Assembly (NCBI RefSeq): GCF_030463535.1
Contig: NC_132893.1
Span: 21,951,282 to 22,015,281, forward strand
Direction of reading: 5' to 3'
Length of the DNA: 64,000 bases
DNA from: Salminus brasiliensis
Taxonomy: Eukaryota; Chordata; Actinopteri; Characiformes; Bryconidae
Both the position numbers and the translations under genes were made by a program. Under the pieces are notes generated by a model that was given only the letters and a program-made list of their open reading frames with translations, had not been told where the DNA came from and searched no databases. Of this stretch, positions 1 through 12,245 are shown in pieces; position 1 is the stretch's first letter, and the number at the start of each line of letters is the position of its first letter.

Positions 1-876
1 GTTCCACAAGGATAAATCTTTGGCCCAGTTCTGTTTGTCAATCACTGCATGAAAAAGATGTACTAGAGCTCTTCATGCTAATAACAAGTTTAATACCGTA
101 ACGGTAAGTGGATAACCCTGACTATTGACCAACTCACTGCTAAATGTTTTCATAGAAAGTTTAATATAAACAATAATATAATGTTTAATATAAACAAGCA
201 TGTGTTGCGTTAAATGCAATTCACTAAAAACAAAACTTTTTATTCTGCAATCAGGGACTTTCCCAGTGATTTTCCCAGTGATTTCCCAGTGTCTTTTATT
301 AGACAGTTTACTCCAATTTTGCACATATGCAGTGGGTGCAGCTATCTGTGGGTGTGTATCAACTACCACTTTAAACCCTGTACATGCTGCATATCACTCT
401 GATGTTAGCTTCATAGCTGTGAGATGTAAAGTGTGAGATGGGCCTGTGCAAGAGGAAAGTCTCCTACTTATCGACAAAGCTCTTTTAAATCGGATATCAA
501 ACTTATCTTACCATCTAATGCTTCTTATTTGGAGATTAGAAGCTTATCAGACTTGTTCCCAAGCCTGGATTTCGCTACAGGTACCTAGGATAAAAAGTGA
601 TCTTAGTAAGATTATGTTTAGATATAAAATCCTGCATTTTCAAGCAATAAATTACAACAGAAGCTGCAGGCTCACACCCTGGTGACTCTGGGCAGGTTCA
701 GAGAACAGCCTAAATCTTTTTTAAAGGGTTATGTTAATAATGAAGGCTAGTTGTCCCGTTTCCAGAAATATGATTGGTTCCCCCTGGTGCCCCCACCCCA
801 CCCAATGCCTTTGGACCAGAGTACTGTCATTTTGATACGATCAAAGAAACTTTATTGAAAGCATTATTTTTATACT

Positions 877-880
<4 letters not shown>

Positions 881-938
<58 letters not shown>
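881..938. repeat. (TA)29 microsatellite
   Basis: Uninterrupted alternation of T and A for 58 bases, followed by a short ACACAC step. It sits directly before a tRNA-derived SINE fragment. Confidence 0.97.
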
Positions 939-943
<5 letters not shown>

Positions 944-950
944 TAAAAAT

Positions 951-1060
951 AGAAATGACGGGTTGCTGGTTCGAATCCTGGTCATGCTGCTAGCCATCAT
1001 CAGCCAAAGCCCCGAGAGAGCACAATTGGCCTTGCTCTCTCTAGGGTGGGTACATTACAT
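951..1060 (+). repeat. tRNA-derived SINE fragment
   Basis: Contains a good RNA polymerase III B box (GGTTCGAATCC at about 969-979). This is followed by the family-specific body with GAGAGCACAATTGGCCTTGC and a GGTGGGTA block. The same body occurs near 21,540 (plus) and near 46,850-46,900 (minus), so this is one family. The A-box half is lost here at the boundary with the TA repeat. Confidence 0.7.
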
Positions 1061-1145
1061 TACCTTAGCTAGTTAGAATAGACTAATAATTCAAAGATAC
1101 CTCTAAGCTTAGACATTACTAAACACAATACAATAAGGCGACCAT

Positions 1146-2570
1146 AGTACTCTATTCGCCCAAGTACTCTCTGAAGAGGTGGGTCTTCAGTCTGCGTTTG
1201 AAGACAGCGAGTGACTCGGCCATTCGGACACAGAACAGGACAGAAAAAAGCCTGGACGCTTGTCTTTCATGGATTTTGAGGGATGGCGGGTCAAGCCGAG
1301 CTGTACTTGAAGCTCGAAGGGCTCTTGGTGCAGACCGGCTTTTGACCATTGCCATCAAGTACGGAGGGGCTGGTCCAGTCTTGGCTTTGAAAGCCAGCAT
1401 CAGGGTTTTGAATCTGATGCGGGCAGCTACAGGAAGCCAGTGGAGAGAACGCAGCAGTGGAGTGACATGGCTGAATTTAGGGACATTGAAGACGACCCGT
1501 GCCGTTGCATTCTGGATGAGTTGCAGGGGCCTGATGGTGCTCAGAGGAAGACCAGCCAGAAGAGAGTTGCAGTAATCAAGTCTGGAAGTGACGAGAGACT
1601 GAACGAGTACCTGGGCGGCCTCTCTAGAGAGGAAGGGTCGAATTCTCCGGATGTTGTACAGAAGAAATCTGCAGGACAGAGTTACGTTTGCAACATGTCT
1701 TGAGAACGATAACTGATCATCCATGACTACACCAAGGCTTCGTGCTTCTGTAGAAGGAGTGACCAGCGAGTTCTCAAAGGAGATGGCAAGATTGTTTTTT
1801 GGTCCAGCAGTTCCCGGGATGTACAGCAGCTCCGTCTTGCTGGGGTTGAATTTGAGATGGTGAGCCGCCATCCAGGAAGAGACGTCGGCGAGGCATGCTG
1901 AGATGCGGGCAGAAACCTGTGTGTCAGACGGTGGGAAAGAGAGCATGAGTTGGAGTGTCGTCGGCGTAACAGTGGTAAGAGAATCCATGGGAGGATATCA
2001 CTTTACCAAGAGAGCTAGTGTAAAGTGAGAAAAGAAGAGGACCAAGAACCGAGCCTTGTGGAACGCCAGTGAAGAGACTACAAGGAGCGGACGGATCAGA
2101 ACCAAGGACAGTCTGGCAGCTTTAGCTGCATGGAGCTTCTCTGTAACTGCAATGAGAGCAGTTTCAGTAGAGTGTGCAGCTTTGAAGCCAGACTGGTTAG
2201 GGTCCTGTAGATTGTTCTGAGTGAGAAAGAGAGAAGAATCGAAGAAGACGTTCGAGAATCTTTGAGAGGAAAGAGAGAAGAGAGATAGGTCTGTAGTTGC
2301 CGATGTCCAAGCTGTCCAGAGTTGGTTTCTTTAGGATAGGCACAAGACTTGAAGGCGGATGGTACCTGACCTGACAACAGAGAGCTGTTTATGATAGAGG
2401 AGATGAAAGGAAGGAGGTTTGGAGTGATTGTTTGGAACAGAGGGGATGGCGCTTGGGTAGATGGCGCTCCTCCAGGTGCGTTGGTTACCTGGTGAAGTTG
2501 CATTGGTGAACAATTAGAGGTGCATGTGTCGGAGGGGGTATGTGCTGGTTCACCCTCACTAGTGTTGGGG
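1146..2570 (-). pseudogene. Non-LTR retrotransposon reverse transcriptase relic (CR1/L2-like)
   Basis: The minus strand encodes the palm, thumb and C-terminal part of a LINE reverse transcriptase. A segment reading LLPFISSIINSSLLSGQVP lies near 2,440. The catalytic box YADD is encoded at 1,957-1,968. A long C-terminal open stretch follows, from about 1,955 to 1,152, with landmarks LKFNPSKTELLYIPG, LGVVMDDQLSF, SRLDYCNSLLAGLP, LHWLPVAARIRFKTLMLAFK and FKRRLKTHLFREYL. The frame breaks immediately after YADD and again in the 2,100-2,450 part, so it cannot make a working enzyme. The 5' part (endonuclease, ORF1) is absent. Similarity to the CR1/L2 clade is from memory of the family pattern. Open frames on the plus strand here are shadows. 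Confidence 0.85.
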
Positions 2571-5565
2571 GCACCATGTGTGATGGGGGAGAGAGTATGT
2601 ACGGGTTGGGTAATTGGCGGTCCAAATTGGGAAGAAAATGGTTGAAAAATAGTTGGATAGATAGATAAATGATGAGAAAAAAGGATGAAAATAAATAAAT
2701 AAATGTATATAGCAAATGTATATATGTATATATAAAAACAGTGATGACAGTAATGAAGGCAGAGACACAACCGAAAAAACAGCAAAATTTGTAACATGTA
2801 CATATACATAATTTTAGAAAATACAACACTGTGAAAAAAATTGAATGGTATGTAAATAAACTTTTCTGCTTTTTTGATTGATATTAATAATATGTCTTAG
2901 GGACTTGTGTAGCAGTGTGTAGCAGTTTTACCTTAACACAACAGCTTAAAATCACTGTGATGCTCCTCTGACTCCAGGTAAAATAGCATCTCTCTCTTGT
3001 TGCCACTCAGGACTTGGAGAAGCGGGAAGAACAATTCTTGCGAGAACTGTCTAATGCTGCATGCCTTGTGACATGCTGTAAAATCCGGTAATGTTACTCT
3101 ACCAACTGATTCCACACACTTCTTTCACTTTCAGTGATGGTTCTGTATCTCTCCGCTTGTCCAGAAAGACATGTGCAAAGAGTGTCTATTTGCATGGCTT
3201 GCACATTTCACTTCCCAATTGTAATGGGAGCCCAGGAGCAAGACATAGCAGTTCTCTACAACGTTGCTTTAAAGGGCACCTTTAAGAGAATCGCTCAGCT
3301 AGCTACTTAGCTATCAATTTCCTCTGTTATCCAGCAGTGGTACTCCACCACTTCAATAGTAAGTAAATCAATTATTTAATTATTTGACTATTTAATATCC
3401 AGCACATAAAAGACTCCAGTCGTTCTAAAGCAAAGCATAGCCTACATATGTGACAGTGCAGTTAACCCACATGAAAAGACACAGATTCCAGGCTCTGAAC
3501 ATGGAGTGCAGAAAACAAAGTCGCACTGAATATAAAAGGAGTTCAATTATGAATTAAGGCCTATGTGATGTTGTTTACTTAGTTGAACAAAATTGTGTTG
3601 TTCCATCCATACAAAGCAGTTATTCAATACAGAATGATTTTCAGGCTCTTGTGCAGTGCCCCTTTTATGTAAAACCACCTGCATTAGGGCCCTGGACACT
3701 GTACAGGAGCCTGAAAATGGTGCCCAATGTTTTCAAGCCAATTTCCAATGCTGTATTTATTTCTGATAGAATTTTCTGATTTTCCCATTGCCCCCTTGAC
3801 TGCTTCTTGTCCCCCCCTGTGTCACCTGATTTAAAAAAAAATGAGGATTCGTGCTTGCCATGCAATTCTTTATATGTATGCCAGTGGATAACACATAACA
3901 CTGGTGAAAATGGTTCAGTTGTATTGTGTTTAGGACTCATGTACACCAGTACAGAATGTGTTCTTGTTTACCAGCTTCTAAGATCAGTAAAAATGTGAAT
4001 TCACCCGCTGTGCTAATATCAACAGAAGTGACATTTAGAGCATCCAGTTTGTCCAACTGTGAATATTTAGAAAGCACTGTGTTTTTACAGTATCTTAAGT
4101 AAATAGCACTCATTGTCAATTTTCAACATTGGTACAAAAGCACACAAGTTGCTAAGAGCTAAGTTTTGTTTCGAATCGACATGTTTTGTGCAACATACAT
4201 TAACAGATCTGTGATCTAAAGCCTTTACCTGCATTTCATTTTCACTGTCTAACATGTCGGACTGGTGTACTAATTGTGTACCAATTGCTAGCCTCTACAC
4301 TAATCATTATCTCTACATTTTTGCTTCTGTAGCATAGGGCTTTATCAAACCAGCAGCCACAGGCAAAGAATGAATTCAGAGATGTTCTACAGTCTACTGT
4401 TATTAGCCAATTACTGGTTTGTGTCTATGGCCGGGGCTTTTCATTAAAATTCAGTAAGCTCTAGTTAGAGAACATTTCCCTCAAGCCAAGGTCCAGAACA
4501 TCATAATGTCTAACTTGCATTATGAATCAGTGCCGTGTTCTGTATACTGAAGTAGTCTTAGTAGTTATTTTAACATATTATGTAGTCAACAACTGACTGT
4601 CTAATCAAAATACAAGTTTAGTTACAATACAGTACAACATCTTTTCAAATAAAATAAAATTAAGAAAAATGTGCATATTAAAATACAACACTTGTCTTGT
4701 GCTGCCGCTTGACATTACTGCATTTAATAATCTCTATGGTCTTGGGACATATGAAAGATACTGAGTTAGAACTGCCTGTGGGAAGAATTCACACTCCAGT
4801 TTCTCTTTCTTAAAACACAACATGTGAATTACTTTTCTTGACTCGTTTTTTTCTCATCATAATGCACAGATCTGATTGGCTGAGTAGTAACACCTGTGTA
4901 TTTACAACACATGTAATTGGACTGTGAGTGTCCTGGCCGCTTAACTTGTAAAGATCAGAAAAGTAACACAGATAAAAAAAAAATATAATACATAGTACAC
5001 AAAATTAAATAGTTCTCAATAGTTCATTGGTCATAGGTCTAGGGTCGGGTAGGACAGCGTCTGGGTATAGACCAGGGCCACGGTCCACCTATGAGTGACC
5101 TCTGCTCTGTGGAATTACAATTATGCTGTGCTGTGTTGGCACTAAAGTAAACAGGACTAACAAATATGATATGTCAATAAGCTAAAGCATATTAATGAGC
5201 TGTGTCAGTACCTGTGTGCCAAAACTGAGCAAGTAATGAGCCCTTCCATCCACTGCTCCGTCCAAAAACCGATGGCAAGACAAAAAGACAATCACATTTG
5301 TATATTGAGAGTAAAAGCATTTCACACAAACAGGATCTGCTGAACTGATGACCTTAGCTTCACTTTTAAATCATAACTAAACAAATTATAACTGAAGTTG
5401 TGTCTGAATATATAGCTGTATAATTTGCTAAGCAGCATTCAAAGTGCAATTAAGTCATTCTCAAGAAAGTTAACTTCTTTTTAACTACCTTTTTTAATTG
5501 TCACGTCGTGTGACATTTTCCACAGTGCCTCCCATCTGCAGAGCCAAAGAGCCAGCTGCAATTCT

Positions 5566-6917
5566 AGACCAGCAGTCCCAAGGCGTGCCATAGTTTTAAA
5601 ACTATGGTTTTCCATTCCCCACCCCCGACCTCTCTTACCCTGCATCCTCAAATGGAGACATTACATTTCTGCTTTTCTGCACCATGATACTTAATTCAAA
5701 CCTTGACCCTTTGGCCTCATATGGAGACACTGGCCATACCATCTTGTGGTCATGACATCATTACCATCATGACAACATTACACTCAATTGATATAAAACA
5801 AGATGGCAGGAATTCCAGTCAAAATATTCTACAGACCGTCCAGACAGAAGAAGAACATGGGCAAGGTAAAAAATCTCATCACATTTTATGTTTTACCCTA
5901 GTTAATTTATGTACAGTAACATCTCTAGCTTCATATGGCATGCATTTATGACAGTTTAAGTTTAGCAATAATAAGGAGCTACAACATCCATAAAGATGAA
6001 GTACTCGTTTGAGGACATTGAGACTATATAACATCATTGGTTGTGCAAAGGCAAAGCAATTGCTCAATGCAATTGTAGATAAGTGTTTTCGTGGATTCTT
6101 AGTTTCATATATGATGTAGGTGTTGATTTTGGTAAATTTAGTCAACTACTGTACTAAAGTACACATTTCTTTTTATTTGTGCTTTAATTTTACTTTATAA
6201 TACTTTATACCTCTACTTTTCTGCATTTCAGAGGCAAATATTGTATTTTTTACTCTGAAAAAAACACAAGTCTGGCTATCAGGAGGTTAATGGTGTAGTA
6301 GTTAAATAAAGGATGCCTTCAACAAACGCTTTTGTAGATATTTCATAGAGAATGTGCCTATATTAATCCAGATAAATTAGTTCTGATCGTAGAAGTTGTG
6401 CTTGTAAATAAGATAGATCAACAGATTAAAACTGTATGAAAAAAATAAACAGTAAGACTATGTATTAACTTTTGGGATTATTCAATATTAAACCAATTCA
6501 ATATTGAATCATTTGGTAGCTTAAAGCCATGTTAAAAAATAAATTGGGTTACAAGTGTGGCTATAAAGGTACTCGTCCTCTTGACTTGATGGGAAAAATT
6601 AAATACAACCATAAATACAAGTCCTTATAGGCAGGTTATATCATTGTTTATAACGTCTGACACTACTCAGAATTAGCTAAAAACTGAAAAGTTGGGAGTT
6701 GAGACTTTTGATTGCAATTTAATTACACCTAAAAAGTGGGACATTTCTATGACAGATATAGCAATATCTTCACCAAGTATGAGTGGCTTTAATAACTCTG
6801 TAACTCTGTGAACACTGCTCCAGCATCTTCATCCCAGCACCACAGCATTCCCATTAAATCGCATGCCCTTAGGTGGTACACGTCTAAAACTATGGCATGC
6901 CTTGGAACTGCTGGTCT
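5566..6917. repeat. Inverted pair of ~33-bp repeats 1.3 kb apart
   Basis: The block AGACCAGCAGTCCCAAGGCG and its continuation to CATAGTTTT (5,566-5,597) recurs as reverse complement at 6,884-6,917 with a few substitutions. The left copy also ends in a small perfect palindrome, ATAGTTTTAAAACTAT. Most likely these are two fragments of one dispersed repeat family. Confidence 0.6.
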
Positions 6918-9559
6918 GAATCCCCTGGTCTGGAACCGCGGCTGACTCTCCAGCACTGCATATAAATGCCAATGAAATGCAAATAGTAAAACAAGTTGGG
7001 CAAAAAACATGTATTTATGAATGTGTTTTAGGAATATTGTCCAACAACACTTTGGCTTTTTTGCTATGTAGGGTCATACTGTAAAAGCTTGGAATGTGTG
7101 TTGATCAGTTTATTAAGTGCAGTTAGGGGTCAGGGTAAAATTATGTTCAGTGTTTTTAAAATGCCCCTTATTGTTTCATCTGATCCAGGTGGGTTCAGTC
7201 TTTAAACTTCACCGCACATCTTTCCACAGGAAATAAATGCTTTGTACACCGCTGGGCGATTGATGGTTTCAATTTCTTTTCAAGCAAAAATACGATATAT
7301 CCTCAACCCAAATATTTATCTCTCTTGTCACATCTCTTTTGTCACCCTTCTCTTTCCCCCTCTCTTCGTCTCCTGTCTCTCTTCCCCTTTCTTTACTTTC
7401 TCAGGAATGCCTGAAGGCTAAAGCTGAAAACCCATAAAATGCTTGCGATTTTGACTCACCCCACATTTTTCTAAATAAGCTGGCTGTCAGATTTCTGTTG
7501 TCATGTCAAGCTATTGCTTGTTCAGCACTTGTTTCTGTGTTATCCATGCTTAGAAAAGCAAGGCTCCCTGCCTGCTGTCTAAAAGTGCATTTTAGAAAGC
7601 ATAAGTAGCAATTACCCATAGGTGTACTGACACAGGTACGTAGGGTCCTGGTGTAAACAACATCTCAAGTGAATGCAAATGAGTAGTGTAGGCTTCTAAC
7701 ATGACTTGCATGATTCTGCATAGGACATAAATAATGTCGCTTTTACTGATATTTGCTTGAGTTATTCCACAAATCATCTTCTAAGTAGATCTCCAAGAAA
7801 TTCTTATACAAAGTAGGATAGTGTGGAGTTTTGTATTGTGAAAAGAGGAACAATACTGCATTCCACTGACATGCAGGTGTTCAATTCTCTGCCCAAATGA
7901 GGAAACCAAACTATACCAGAAAGAGTCATTGGGCAAAACTCCTGATGTTATATCCATATACAAGCCTAAGAGGACTGAAATCCAGATGCTTTTGACTGGA
8001 TGCGTTTGATAGCCATCAACAAGCTTTGGCAGAATTGGTAGAGTTCAATGAAATGTGATGGTTTCTTGGCATGGATCTGACTTACAGAACCTTGGGAAGA
8101 CAGTTCCAAAACCCTACTGTTAGCTTTACTCATACCAGGCCACCTTTAATGTGTGTTTTTGGGTAACTGTCCTGTTGCAACACCCCAATTGTGTGAACTG
8201 TCTGGCTGAGGTAGTGTTCCTTCTTTATTGTTTCATCCACTTTATGTAACATACCAATGTCGCTACCAACACCAAGCACAGTGTTCCTCACCTTTACTAT
8301 TCCATTAACACCTCAGCTGAAGGTTTTTTTTTGTCTATCTGTTCAATAGCAAACTTTAGTCAAGCTTGAAGGTGTTAATTTTTAAGCAGGGGTTTTATTT
8401 CATGAGTGGTCCATGACATTGTTCAAAAGCTAGCGAGTGAAATTAGTGTTCCAGCAGTTTCCAGTTCATGGCAGGGCTGTGCCTTGGTGGTTCTTGGGTC
8501 TAGTGTTCTTCACTATCCAAACCAACCGTCTTTCAGATGAGGGTGAGAGTTTAGGGCTTTTTCCAGATATTGGCAGAAGTGGCTACACCTCCTAACAACA
8601 TATTGTGCTTACATACGATGGTTTAAACTGATGATATTGAAATCTGTAGATGTCTGCAGATATCTCCAGGAGACATTCCTGACTTGTTTTAATCTATGAT
8701 CATCCTTCTCAGATCTGCACTGTGCTTATTGGACATTCCCATTGTACTGTGTGGCCAATTGCTAAATTCAATGAGTGCTGTCAATTAAACCCTTTTGATG
8801 TGGGTACAGAAAAGTTACCAGCTATAGTCAATCAGGATCACTAACAGGAAGACATTTGGAACTATCAGCACCACTGAAGTAATCATCCAAGGTAATATTT
8901 TTTACCCTGATTCATTTCAGAACCCCAAAATGTAGACTTGTGGGATTATGTTTGTAGATGTATGTTTTACACTGATTCTGCCCCAGAAAAAGAACAGTTC
9001 AAAATCCACTGACATTCAAATCCATGATAAGTATATGTTAGCTTTTAACCACAACTTTATACTTTATACATTTTGTTAAGTGTAAGGTGTAGCGTAGCTT
9101 TTAGCTACAGTAACACAGGAGTCAATGGAGGTACCTCTACAATAGCAATACCTGTGTGTGTGTGTGAAAGATACTGTACAGCACACTTATTTGTTTCTGT
9201 TTACCATAAAAAAAACATTTCTCAGAGACATGTTTTGAAAGGCCAATGTTTGGAGGTAAATTGATGCACTTTCAGAGCTATTGAGAAGCATTCAAGAGCA
9301 CAACATTCATGATTGGAAGTTTGAGCAACTCCTGCTGTAACAGCATGCCATTCCACCAGATCCATTTACATTTTTATATAAAGTTTATGTCAGAACATCA
9401 GTGCGTGGAGGTAGATGGAAGCATTATGTTACATTTACTCAAGTAACTTAAAAACCACGCGCTTGCAGGAGTCGAGTATATCTGTATAAAAATGTATTTT
9501 GTGTCTTCTCTGGAATGATGGTTCTCCATCCAGTACTTTTGGAGGGTTAGGGATGAGGT

Positions 9560-9611
9560 GGGGTGAGCAGGTGTGTCGTGACGTTGGGGTGAGCAGGTGT
9601 GTCGTTACGTT
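9560..9611. repeat. 26-bp tandem duplication (2 copies)
   Basis: The unit GGGGTGAGCAGGTGTGTCGT plus six bases is present twice in a row, with one difference (GACGT versus TACGT). Confidence 0.85.
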
Positions 9612-10064
9612 TTTAGCTAACTAGCTAACATTGGAAATTTAACTACACAACCTTGATTACTCTGCCTAACAGAGTACATTTGCCAACAGTTGCACTAAAG
9701 CAGCAGCACAACCTACAACTATTGCAGACTCCTGTTAAGAGTTCATTTCCTCCAACCTTTGCTGTCATCCCCAGTGATGCAAACAAAACTGGATGTTCAA
9801 CACTTGCATTGGTCTTCAGCACAACTTAAAACTTTGTTGTGTTATAGCCATTTTTTTTGGGCCATGATAGCTTTATTTTTTTGCCATTATGAAAAGCTGC
9901 CTGTGGTAGTGTGTTGGTGTTATTATTTACAACAATGTAAAGCTGGCAGTTAGGTTAACAATTCAGGAACAAACATGGTTTAGCTTTATAGCAAATAGAT
10001 ATTGTTGTTGTGTTGGGGTGGGAAGATTGGGGAATTTCCCCTCATTGTCCCCTGTTTTTTTATC

Positions 10065-10504
10065 CAATCAGCAATAACATTAGCTCAGCTCACAGCTGAA
10101 GTGAAAAACATTGATCTTCATCCACAGTGCCATCTGTTAAGGCATGGATTAGACATTAGGCAGTAAGTGAATGGTCAGTTCTTGAAGGTGATGTGTTAAA
10201 AGCAGAATGGGCTAAAAATAGGCTAGCATAAAGATCTGAGCCACTCTGATGTCTAGACGACTGGATCACAGCATCTTCCGAATGTTAGGCAGGTCTTGTA
10301 GGTTTGATGCTATTGACGGAGGCCCCACCTCACAACTTACAGGACTTAAATTATCTGCTGCTAACATCTTGGTGCCAGATACCAAAGGACGCCTTCAGAG
10401 GTCTTGTGGAGTCCATGCCTTGAATGTTCAGATCTGTTGTGACGAAAAAAGGTGGGACCCACTCAATATTAGGCAGGTGATGCTAATGTTATAGCTGATT
10501 GGTG
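10065..10504 (+). mobile_element. Internally deleted Tc1-type transposon (family 1)
   Basis: The ends are mutually inverted (CAATCAGCAATAACATTA at the start, TAATGTTATAGCTGATTGGTG at the end, read as complement). The left part resembles the 5' leader of a common fish Tc1 family, including the start of the helix-turn-helix region (CTAGACGACTGGATCACAGC near 10,253). At about 10,295-10,320 it jumps to the 3' end of the transposase (GAGGCCCCACCTCACAACTT onward). The catalytic core is therefore deleted, leaving a 440-bp non-autonomous copy. Family match is from memory of teleost Tc1 elements; the deletion is inferred from it. Confidence 0.72.
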
Positions 10505-10669
10505 TATGTAATAATGGAATAAGAAGCCTTGAGATGTGTCCATCCAAAAATATCAGTCTTATAATATAATATAAAGTATATATAAAGTATATATCTAATA
10601 TAAATAATATAAAACAACAATCCTAATGACTAATGCAACAAAGTTCTTATGCTAGACTTTTTTCCCCTG

Positions 10670-10730
10670 CAGTTGGCAAGAGGTAAATCACTTTGGGCAA
10701 AAGCTAAGTGAATCAGCTAAATAAATTAAT
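10670..10730 (+). repeat. SINE tail fragment
   Basis: Reads TCACTTTGGGCAAAAGC then AATCAGCTAAAT. This is a decayed form of the conserved fish SINE/LINE 3' tail (CTTTGGATAAAAGCGTCTGC type). No promoter boxes remain upstream. Confidence 0.45.
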
Positions 10731-11139
10731 ATATTTAAGTGAGTCCAACTAAATTCAAGTGTGATGTGCCAAGGCCAGCAGCCCTGTCTGGTCCGTCGTG
10801 ATCTAAGAATAGCCTATCAATCATTATAGACCATGAATTCCTATGCTGGGTTGATAAATATCACACTATACTTTACTGCAGGATAGCACATTATTATGCA
10901 TGGAAAGCCTACATGCTTTAAGGCACTCTTGTACATGATATGGAAATGAAGTCATGCATAATAGCCTAGAGAAGAGGGAAGCATTATGATTTAATTAACA
11001 CTTGTTTAACCCTATATAAAATGTCTTTAAACAAGTCAGACGTGTTTCTCGGTTGCTGACTGTACCAGAGCACACACAGTATTAAGGTGAGCACAGCCAA
11101 CCCCTTTTGCTTGCCAGTCGTATGGGTAAAACACCCTGC

Positions 11140-11560
11140 ATGAAAGTAGAAAATGCAAAACACTGCAGAGACATTAGCAATATGATCAATACATTAGCCT
11201 ACAGTACCTGCACCTCGTGCAGGCTTTCTGTATCTGTCAGCATCGGATTTACAACCCTGATGCAGGCTACAAAGCCAAAAATGGACCAGTCCCTCTCTAC
11301 CTGATGGCAATTTTCACAGCCCAATCTGTACCAAGACTACGCCTTTGCTTGATCTTTGACCATTATTCAAGACATATTGAAGATAAGCATCTAGACTTTT
11401 CTTTGAGCTAGCAAAAAGGTGGTGGAGCTAACTTCCCCTGGGTGTAATTTATCTAAAGGGCATGCTTTTAACATGCATTTCTGGACAAGTCCCTTAAGAG
11501 GTTTCTCCTCAGTTTTAAACTGAAGAACCCTTATAAGTTCCTCAAGGAACGTATACTTTA
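11140..11560 (+). pseudogene. LINE reverse transcriptase C-terminal fragment (same family as 1.1-2.6 kb)
   Basis: In shifting plus-strand frames the translation shows RIYNPDAGYKAKNGPVPLYL followed by MAI near 11,245-11,312. These match the RIRFKTLMLAFKAKTGPAPP region of the LINE relic at 1.1-2.6 kb. Near 11,498-11,545 FLLSFKLKNPYKFLKER corresponds to the terminal VFKRRLKTHLFREYL. Frameshifts and stops are frequent, so this is an older copy. Confidence 0.6.
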
Positions 11561-11624
11561 ACCGTGTTATTTAAATCATCTAATCACATGTAGACATACA
11601 CAAAGTCTAAGAAGTAAGCTCATA

Positions 11625-11683
11625 TTTTTTGTTCCACCTTAAATGCCACCGCTACAGGTGCATTATTTAAGGTGGAATGAAAA
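11625..11683. repeat. Short foldback / MITE end-to-end hairpin
   Basis: TTGTTCCACCTTAAATGC is followed, after a loop of a few bases, by its reverse complement GTGCATTATTTAAGGTGGAA. A hairpin of about 25 bp per arm is possible. It resembles the collapsed ends of a fish MITE. Confidence 0.6.
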
Positions 11684-12024
11684 ATTCTGATTAGAAACTT
11701 GTTCAGCCTGTGGCAGAGAATACCGAAGAAAGCATGAAAAGCACCCTCATTCATGAAAGCACCCTCAGAACTTATTCCTACTGTTGTTGTTACAGCCTCA
11801 TGAGTGCTGTGTTAGACACAGCTTGCTTATTTCCAGTACAACTGTTTTCATGCCTGCACAGACTCCTAGAAAACATCCTAGAGAATGCTTGCAAAAGAGT
11901 ATGCATGCACTGAGATATCTTTATTTGATTTCTTTGTCGGATTTCTAGACCCTGTGCTGTTTACATGGCCACTCGAATAATCAGATAACGAATAGATTTT
12001 TGAGTGCATTGACTACACTCATTG

Positions 12025-12245
12025 ACACAAAACAATGGTATGTGGTCAAACATATTGGGACACCTGCTCATTAATTATTTCTTCTGAATATTTTTATCCC
12101 GCTTTTGTTGGAGTAACGGTCTCTACTGTCTTATTACATTCAGCAACAAGAGCGCTCGTGAGGAGTAACTCTCTCTACTGTCCAGGATTTTATTGCATTC
12201 AGCAACAAGAGCGTTAGTGAGGTCAAGATGATCACCACCCACCTC
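12025..12245 (+). repeat. Dispersed fish DNA-repeat fragment (family F) with internal duplication
   Basis: Starts with ATGGTATGTGGTCAAACATA and contains GCTTTTGTTGGAGTAACGGT. The segment TCTACTGTC...CATTCAGCAACAAGAGCG occurs twice (about 12,121-12,154 and 12,174-12,213). A related piece lies near 49,330-49,610 in gene A's second intron. Recognised from memory as a common teleost interspersed repeat; its class is uncertain. Confidence 0.55.

Larger units (their letters stand above)
2571..10064. other. Non-coding stretch, no gene recognised
   Basis: No open frame longer than about 90 codons has protein-like composition, and I recognised no exon. Base composition is AT-rich, with short homopolymer runs. 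The 8,000-8,850 part reads like old transposon debris but I could not assign it. The only structure I can support is an inverted pair of about 33 bp (5,566-5,597 and 6,884-6,917) and a 26-bp duplication near 9,560, listed separately. Confidence 0.5.

Noticed and set aside
440..720. Open frame of about 79 codons starting near 446, resembling a LINE C-terminus
   Set aside because: The resemblance is limited to a few residues and the frame ends quickly; too weak to call.
951..1060. Functional tRNA gene
   Set aside because: Only a B box is present and the rest is SINE body; no cloverleaf.
1198..1703. Plus-strand open frames
   Set aside because: Antisense shadows of the LINE reverse transcriptase relic.
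2485..2829. Minus-strand open frames rich in Tyr, Ile and Phe
   Set aside because: AT-rich translation with no domain; only the part below about 2,570 belongs to the LINE.
8000..8850. Possible degenerate transposon
   Set aside because: Texture is suggestive, but no motif or terminal repeat could be read.
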